NCBI RefSeq assembly: GCF_017813395.1
Contig: NZ_JAGIZB010000007.1
Span: 1-64,000 of the forward strand
Source of the DNA: Pararoseomonas baculiformis
GTDB lineage: Bacteria > Pseudomonadota > Alphaproteobacteria > Acetobacterales > Acetobacteraceae
Direction: 5' to 3'
Length of the DNA: 64,000 bases
The notes beneath the pieces are model-generated. The model made no database searches. It worked only from the letters and a program-made list of their open reading frames with translations, and was not told the origin of the DNA. The position numbers and the translations under genes were made by a program. Below, piece by piece: positions 61,568 to 64,000 of the stretch. How positions within the stretch are numbered: position 1 is the first letter of the stretch; the number at the start of each line of letters is the position of its first letter.

Positions 61568-61628
61568 CCCTCCCCTTTGCCGCCCGCTGCGCGCCGGGCC
61601 AGTCTGCGCGCCCCAGATGGAGTGGCGC

Positions 61629-62561
61629 ATGCTCGACCAACTCGCCCCGAACGTCCTCGCCGCCCAGGCGGAGGTCCGTGATGCCGGCTTCGTCCAGGGC
61701 GATGCGATGACGCAGCCCATCGCCGAGGCCCGTGCGCAGACGCGCCGCTTCCAGACCTTCCTCTCCGGCGAACCGGTGCCGCTGGCGGGCGTGGAGGAGG
61801 TGGTGATCGCGGATGGGCTGCGCCTGCGGATCTACCGCCCCGACGCGCCCGGCCCGCTGCCCGCCCTGCTGCACATCCATGGCGGCGGCTTCGCCTTCGG
61901 CGACATCGATTCGCTGGACCGCTGGAAGCGCGAGATCGCGCGCGATGCGGCGATGATCGTGGTGGGGCTGGAATACGCGCTGGCGCCCGAGAACCCCTAT
62001 CCGGCGGCGGTGAACCAGGTTCTCGCCGCGCTGCGCTGGATGCGGGACGAAGGCGCGGCACATGGCATGGATGGCGGCCGGCTTGCCGTCTCGGGCGATT
62101 CGGCCGGCGGCAACCTCGCCCTGAACGCGCTGATCCGGCTGCGCGACGCGGGCGAGGCCGGGCCGAGCTTCGGCGCCATCATCTACGGCATGCTCTCGGC
62201 GGAACATGACGCGGCATCCCATGCCGCGCTCGGCACGGGCCGCTTCGGCCTGTCCACGGCCAGGCTGGACTGGTTCTGGACGCAATATCTCGGCACCACG
62301 CCGCGCGACGATACCGGCGCGGCGCCGCTGCGCGCCGACCTCCGCGGCCTGCCGCCCCTGCTGCTGCTCGCCGCCGCGCTCGACCCGCTGCTGGACGACA
62401 CGCTGAAGCTCGACGCCCGGCTGGACGAGGCGGGCGTGCCGCGCGAGATGCAGATCTTCGAGGGTGTGCCCCACGGCTTCATCGCCTGGACCCGGCTCCT
62501 GCCCCAGGCCCAGGCGGCGCGGGCGGCGCTGGTGGAGGCGCTGCGCCGCCACCTCGGCTGA
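61629..62561 (+). CDS. Alpha/beta hydrolase, HSL/GDXG family esterase
   Basis: 310 residues. HIHGGGFAFGD is the HGGG oxyanion motif; nucleophilic Ser in VSGDSAGGNLAL (GDSAG); Asp in AALDPLLDD; His in GVPHGFIAW. Cytosolic esterase for short acyl esters. Start at 61629 is preferred because GGAG lies 6 nt upstream; an in-frame ATG at 61617 adds four residues. Converges with the NTF2-like gene with a 22-nt gap. Confidence 0.92.
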   Translation: MLDQLAPNVLAAQAEVRDAGFVQGDAMTQPIAEARAQTRRFQTFLSGEPVPLAGVEEVVIADGLRLRIYRPDAPGPLPALLHIHGGGFAFGDIDSLDRWKREIARDAAMIVVGLEYALAPENPYPAAVNQVLAALRWMRDEGAAHGMDGGRLAVSGDSAGGNLALNALIRLRDAGEAGPSFGAIIYGMLSAEHDAASHAALGTGRFGLSTARLDWFWTQYLGTTPRDDTGAAPLRADLRGLPPLLLLAAALDPLLDDTLKLDARLDEAGVPREMQIFEGVPHGFIAWTRLLPQAQAARAALVEALRRHLG

Positions 62562-62583
62562 TCCGCGCGCGGGAGAGGCGCCG

Positions 62584-63051
62584 TCAGCTCCGCGACGGCT
62601 TCTTCCCATGCGAGACATCGGGCGTGCCGCGGAAGAGCGACATGTGCGTGTGCGTCGCCACCCAGGGCTCGCCCACCCGCTCCCGCGCGAAGGCGACGGT
62701 GGCGCGTCCCGGCCGGTCGAAGGACGTGCCGTCCGGGTGGTAGCCGGTCGAGTCCCACACCGCCATGCCGGTGGCGTGCAGCCGGTCCGGCGAGACCACG
62801 GCCCGGACATTGTCCAGCCGCCAGGTGAAGCCGTCGATGGTGGGCCAAACCTTGCGCCATTGGTTCTGCTCGGCGTTGTCGCGGCCGGGCACGAGGTCGG
62901 TATAGGTGCCGAAGGCGATGAAATCCTCGGCGAACAGCACGCGGGCCGGCGCGAAATCCACGGCGCGCACATGCTCCGCCAGCTGGCGGAACCAGTCGCG
63001 CACCAGGGCAAGGTCCTCGGGGTCAGTGGGGGCGGTGGCCTGCACGGGCAT
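62584..63051 (-). CDS. NTF2-like (SnoaL/DUF4440-type) protein
   Basis: 155 residues. A cone-shaped alpha+beta NTF2-like fold is suggested by DLALVRDWFRQLAEHVRAVD, then ARVLFAEDFIAFGTYTDLV, then WATHTHMSLFRGTPD (AVWDSTGYHPDG in between). Such proteins range from ketosteroid isomerase-like enzymes to binding proteins; no catalytic set is certain here. Start at 63051 has GGAG 8 nt upstream. C-terminus is basic (HGKKPSRS). Confidence 0.8.
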   Translation of the reverse strand: MPVQATAPTDPEDLALVRDWFRQLAEHVRAVDFAPARVLFAEDFIAFGTYTDLVPGRDNAEQNQWRKVWPTIDGFTWRLDNVRAVVSPDRLHATGMAVWDSTGYHPDGTSFDRPGRATVAFARERVGEPWVATHTHMSLFRGTPDVSHGKKPSRS

Positions 63052-63182
63052 GGGGAGATCTCCAGGGAAGGCAGCATGGTGGAAGCGCGGCGTTCCCATG
63101 CAAGCCCCCGGGGCCGTGGCGGCTTAACCCTTCCCTAGCCCGCACCCCGCATCCTGGCCGCCGAGCCGCAGGATGCAGCCCC

Positions 63183-63857
63183 ATGGACCTAGGACCCACG
63201 CCCGACCTGTTTCCGGTCGAGCCTCTTTCCTTCAGCGCCCAGGCCTTCCGCCTGCGCCATCTCTTCCCCACGCCGCTGCTGATGGCGCCGGTGAACGAGG
63301 CTCCGCGCCTGAATGCGCGGCTCCGCCGCAGCATCCTGGACCGGGCGGAGCGATCCGGCGGCGTGCAGCGGAGCAATGATGGCGGATGGCAGTCCGAGGA
63401 CGACTTCTGGTCCTGGTGCGGCGCGGCGGGCGATGCGCTGCTGGAAGCGGCGACGGGGCTGGTGAACGGCTTCACCAGGATGCGCACCGCCGATGGCGCG
63501 GCGCGCGAGGGCAGGCCGGACTGGCGCTGCAACGCATGGGCCAATGTGAATACGCATGGCCACGCCAACCACGCCCACCACCATCCCGGCGCCTTCTGGT
63601 CGGGCGTCTATTGGGTGGATGCAGGGGATGGGCCGGGCGGGGAGTTCGAGATCCATGATCCCCGCGGCATCCTGCCGGCCTTCTTCGCCCCGCAGCTCCA
63701 CATGGCTCTCCCGGGGTGCCTCAGCGCCGGGCTGACCGACTACATCACGCCGGAAACGGGGACGATGCTGATCTTCCCGGCCTGGCTGGTGCATGCGGTC
63801 CGGCGCTATCACGGAACCCGGCCGCGCATTTCGGTGGCCTTCAACTTCTCGGTCTGA
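63183..63857 (+). CDS. 2OG-Fe(II) oxygenase-like protein (TIGR02466-type)
   Basis: 224 residues. The start is LFPTPLLMAPV-like, and the jelly-roll carries the metal-site His cluster in HGHANHAHHHPGAFWSGVYW with an Asp soon after (VDAGDG), then a distal His in FPAWLVHAVRRYHG and the 2-oxoglutarate-binding Arg in RPRISVAFN. This matches the putative 2OG-Fe(II) oxygenase family TIGR02466; substrate unknown. Single gene, divergent from the NTF2-like gene by 131 nt. Confidence 0.87.
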   Translation: MDLGPTPDLFPVEPLSFSAQAFRLRHLFPTPLLMAPVNEAPRLNARLRRSILDRAERSGGVQRSNDGGWQSEDDFWSWCGAAGDALLEAATGLVNGFTRMRTADGAAREGRPDWRCNAWANVNTHGHANHAHHHPGAFWSGVYWVDAGDGPGGEFEIHDPRGILPAFFAPQLHMALPGCLSAGLTDYITPETGTMLIFPAWLVHAVRRYHGTRPRISVAFNFSV

Positions 63858-63916
63858 GGCACCCCGCCGGAGAGGGGTGGGGTGCATGGGCGCCCCGGTG
63901 CTACACATCCCGCACC

Positions 63917-64000
63917 ATGACCATCGCCCTGATCACCGTGACCGAGGACGAGGCCGATATCCGCCTTGACCGCTGGTTCCGCCGCCATTTCCCGCACCTG
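63917..64000 (+). CDS. RluA-family pseudouridine synthase, N-terminal 28 codons (cut by window end)
   Basis: The visible sequence, MTIALITVTEDEADIRLDRWF then RRHFPHL, is the start of an S4 RNA-binding domain as found in RluC/RluD-type 23S rRNA pseudouridine synthases (ITVTEDEADIRLDRWF). The catalytic domain lies beyond 64000. Cannot tell which Rlu member. Separated by 59 nt from the oxygenase gene. Confidence 0.72.
   Translation, partial: MTIALITVTEDEADIRLDRWFRRHFPHL

Overview
The window is about 70% GC with tightly packed genes. Many start and stop codons overlap (ATGA, GTGA, TGATG). Gene content points to an alphaproteobacterium, most likely an acetic-acid-bacteria relative of the Roseomonas type (Acetobacteraceae). 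Supporting signs are a CtrA/ChpT cell-cycle relay, an HWE-family sensor kinase, four stand-alone Bug/TctC-type binding proteins and an acpXL-lpxXL very-long-chain lipid A cluster. The taxonomic call is inference from gene content; no rRNA is present. The only RNA gene seen is a tRNA-Leu(CAA).

Layout. 0.1-4.4 kb: a Bax-inhibitor-like membrane protein with its own terminator, a two-module CoA transferase, an orphan TrpF and an EAL protein. 4.5-10.3 kb: the ybbA-ybbP ABC pair diverges from tesA-thpR-cobB-udg, with interlocked start codons. 10.4-18 kb: metabolite repair (nnrD), a phosphatase, a metallopeptidase, phhB, a Bug protein, PhzF, an unusual RHH-GAF-PAS-PAS-HWE kinase and gluQ. 18-25.8 kb: esterase, HNH nuclease, small membrane protein, Bug protein, lipoprotein, DsbB, cupin, tRNA-Leu and a large hybrid PAS kinase. 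25.9-29.7 kb: a complete yehZYXW-type osmoprotectant ABC operon. 29.8-34.9 kb: acpXL-fabZXL-fabF2XL-fabF1XL-adhXL-lpxXL, ending in a 38-nt palindrome. 35-43 kb: RTX protein, SLC13 permease, a beta-hydroxyacid dehydrogenase, Bug protein, PhoD, and an Lrp regulator divergent from phhA. 43-52 kb: motility and cell cycle, with fliJ-fliI divergent from ctrA and facing a chpT-cheA-cheW-cheY-cheB-cheR operon. 52-64 kb: DUF3553 and TauE proteins, moaA, tautomerase, LysR, arsC, Bug protein, a HdeD-like/peptidase-like fusion, MFS transporter, rarA, hydrolase, NTF2-like protein, a 2OG-oxygenase-like protein and the first 28 codons of an RluA-family pseudouridine synthase.

How genes fit together. The six-gene lipid cluster should make a very long hydroxylated acyl chain on AcpXL and hand it to lipid A through LpxXL. 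ChpT, heading the chemotaxis operon, is the family that passes phosphate from CckA to CtrA, and ctrA lies 6 kb away beside the flagellar export ATPase. Cell cycle, flagellum assembly and chemotaxis are therefore physically grouped. PhhA and PhhB (hydroxylase and pterin recycling) are both present but 30 kb apart.

Most of the long overlapping reading frames are GC-driven shadows and are left out. I found no prophage, insertion sequence, CRISPR array or obvious defence system. The most unusual items are the RHH-kinase fusion, the Cys-less second ketosynthase, the HdeD-like/peptidase-like fusion and the grouping of chpT with che genes near ctrA and fliI.
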